This document shows, piece by piece, positions 31,775-33,304 of a stretch of 33,304 nt of DNA. The stretch comes from Veillonella sp. VA142 (GTDB taxonomy: Bacteria; Bacillota; Negativicutes; Veillonellales; Veillonellaceae): positions 1-33,304 of the forward strand of contig NZ_RQVN01000018.1 in NCBI RefSeq assembly GCF_003992135.1, given 5' to 3'. Position 1 is the stretch's first letter, and each line of letters opens with the position of its first letter. The translations under genes were made by a program, and so were the position numbers. Below the pieces are notes generated by a model. It ran no database searches and was not told the origin of the DNA. It was given only the letters and a program-made list of their open reading frames with translations.

Positions 31775-33118
31775 ATGTCAACTTTTTACAAATGGCATAA
31801 GAGAATATCTATCTTTTCTATTATATTTTTTCTTATGTTTTGCATTACCGGTTTATTATTATTATTTAGAAATGAATTAAATGCTTGGTCTTTAGGACAA
31901 CCCTCTCATAGTACATCTACTATGACAATGCGTCCATCCTCATCCTCTATATTTGATGCAGCAGATGCGGGTGCTGCATTGGTAAAACAACAATATCCAT
32001 CCAAAGATATTTTGAATATTTCTCCAACCATGAATGGATCTAACCTATTACGCTATAGAATTATTGATTCATCAGCCACATCTGCTCCACCTGCACGAAT
32101 GGGTATGGGAGGAGACTATACCTTATATAACCCAAGTTCTAATACACTTGTTGAATCTCATCATGTCACTCCTGCGCATCCATGGGTACGAAGTGCACTA
32201 CACACAATTCATGAATTACATACTCGATTAGCCTTAGGAAAATTTGGTATTTATCTTGTAACTATTCTATCTATGATATGTTTCTTATCCATCCTTAGTG
32301 GTATTTTTTTATACGGCCCTTTCAGCTCCGCCTATAAACGAAGTACACTAAAATCAAATCGATTACAAATCAGCGCTCTGCATCGTGAATTTTCTATGAT
32401 TGCTTCTGTTTGGGGAATTGTACTATCTCTAACTGGTGTGTGGATTGGTGGTTTTTTTATTGCTAATGATTATTACACAAAAAATGTAGCCTCTATAGCA
32501 ACACAAGAATTAGCTAATCATACATCCGAAATTTTATCTCCTTCTGTAGCAATTCAACGAATCCTATCAACCTATCCTAATCGTCAACTTATTTCTATGG
32601 ATTATCCATCAAAATTTAACAATTATCATTATGCCTTTTATTTAGGTAGCCAAAATGATGAGGATCCTGCCATGTTTTTAGGTCAGCCTGTATATGCCAA
32701 TTTATATAGTGATTCAACTCTCGATCAGTATACAACAAGAGAAATTCCTTGGTATTTCACCGGAATGAAAACTATGATAAACTTACATATTCATAATCAT
32801 AATTCCATGGCATTAAAAATATTATGGGCCATCTGGGATACTATTATCATCATTGGTATGTTATTAGGCATTATCCTAACGATTATGAAACGATATCATA
32901 TCCCTATGAAAACTACATCTATAAAATCCACCTTATCTCCTACTCATATTTGGAGAATTCCTGCTATATCTAGTGTATTAATTGCTTGTGGTTTAATCAT
33001 TCCAATGTGGCCTAATTCTATGACAGAAACAATTGGTGCTATCTGCTTATTGATTCCTTTAGTACTCTTTATATACTCTTTATATCAGCACTATACTCGA
33101 ATCAAAGAAACTCTATAA
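31775..33118 (+). CDS. PepSY-domain transmembrane protein (PiuB-like)
   Basis: 447-residue integral membrane protein. The first helix lies at about 11-33 (ISIFSIIFFLMFCITGLLLL), a periplasmic loop with a PepSY-like region follows, then helices near 168-190 (YLVTILSMICFLSILSGIFL), 215-238 (SVWGIVLSLTGVWIGGFFI), 365-385 (IIIIGMLLGIILTI), 403-420 and 425-440. Conserved histidines occur in YKWHKR, LHREFS and LHIHNHNS. PepSY_TM proteins are often linked to iron or flavin-based redox at the membrane; the role here is not shown. The start at 31775 has AAAGGAG; the frame opens at 31748 without a site. Confidence 0.83.
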   Translation: MSTFYKWHKRISIFSIIFFLMFCITGLLLLFRNELNAWSLGQPSHSTSTMTMRPSSSSIFDAADAGAALVKQQYPSKDILNISPTMNGSNLLRYRIIDSSATSAPPARMGMGGDYTLYNPSSNTLVESHHVTPAHPWVRSALHTIHELHTRLALGKFGIYLVTILSMICFLSILSGIFLYGPFSSAYKRSTLKSNRLQISALHREFSMIASVWGIVLSLTGVWIGGFFIANDYYTKNVASIATQELANHTSEILSPSVAIQRILSTYPNRQLISMDYPSKFNNYHYAFYLGSQNDEDPAMFLGQPVYANLYSDSTLDQYTTREIPWYFTGMKTMINLHIHNHNSMALKILWAIWDTIIIIGMLLGIILTIMKRYHIPMKTTSIKSTLSPTHIWRIPAISSVLIACGLIIPMWPNSMTETIGAICLLIPLVLFIYSLYQHYTRIKETL

Positions 33119-33156
33119 TATATCTATAGTAATCTTTCTCATAGCCTTATGAAAAG

Positions 33157-33208
33157 AAAGGGGCTGTAACAAAATGTACTTTTTTACATTTTCGTTACGG
33201 TCCCTTTT
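33157..33208 (+). terminator. Terminator of the PepSY gene
   Basis: Long imperfect hairpin: AAAGGGGCTGTAAC plus AAAATGTA pairs with TACATTTT, C, GTTACGGTCCCTTT, followed by TTGC. Confidence 0.75.
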
Positions 33209-33216
33209 GCATGCAG

Positions 33217-33269
33217 AAACTACCAAGCTTCTTGAGATAATACTATCACAAGATATCTTGGTAGTTTTT
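33217..33269. terminator. Second hairpin at the right edge, possibly for a gene beyond the window
   Basis: AAACTACCAAG / CTTGGTAGTTT arms followed by TT on the plus strand and preceded by AA, so it could serve either direction. Confidence 0.6.
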
Positions 33270-33304
33270 CCGTTTTTAGGCGCACTTAAATAAGCCTATG
33301 TAAA

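Overview
The window looks like a chromosomal segment of a diderm Firmicute of the Negativicutes, most likely Veillonella. This is inferred from low-GC Firmicute-style promoters and Shine-Dalgarno sites combined with outer-membrane trimeric autotransporter adhesins (YadA type) and an anaerobe-type ilv operon. No rRNA, tRNA, CRISPR array or transposase was found. Nearly all conventional genes are on the minus strand; the exceptions are a small toxin-like peptide at 28753 and the PepSY membrane protein at 31775.

Layout. (1) 1-6752: the N-terminal ~2250 residues of a giant trimeric autotransporter (TAA1; the 3' end is outside the window). (2) 6753-7955: its long leader, a promoter preceded by a G10 tract, a small type I toxin-antitoxin-like cassette (A) and a hairpin repeat. 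(3) 7986-10212: pta, a HAD phosphatase and a DUF1653-like protein. (4) 10237-11865: two secreted paralogues of unknown function. (5) 12026-17227: a second, complete autotransporter (TAA2, 1733 aa), whose promoter has the same G10 architecture. (6) 17.7-20.9 kb: an intergenic island holding three more copies of the type I-like cassette (B, C, D), a type III (CptIN/ToxIN-like) system with pseudoknot RNA repeats, and a nested family of hairpin repeats. (7) 20925-28538: branched-chain amino acid genes. ilvC is separate; ilvD-ilvA-ilvB-ilvN and an ABC ATPase form an operon preceded by a leader-peptide attenuator. (8) 28753-28960: a locus with the layout of the pAD1 par (Fst) system. (9) 29090-31542: a GltD-like flavoprotein and an orphan MetQ lipoprotein. 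(10) 31775-33118: a PepSY-domain membrane protein.

How it fits together. The ilv genes give a full route from threonine and pyruvate to isoleucine and valine precursors, with a leader peptide rich in Leu/Ile/Val codons as the likely sensor. The two adhesins are probably surface stalks that switch expression through slippage of paired G tracts. The spaces between these operons hold six small RNA-regulated peptide or toxin systems of three different designs, plus a hairpin repeat that flanks most of them. The least familiar items are the four-copy convergent-RNA peptide cassette and its hairpin repeat, the par-like locus, and the matching G-tract promoters.
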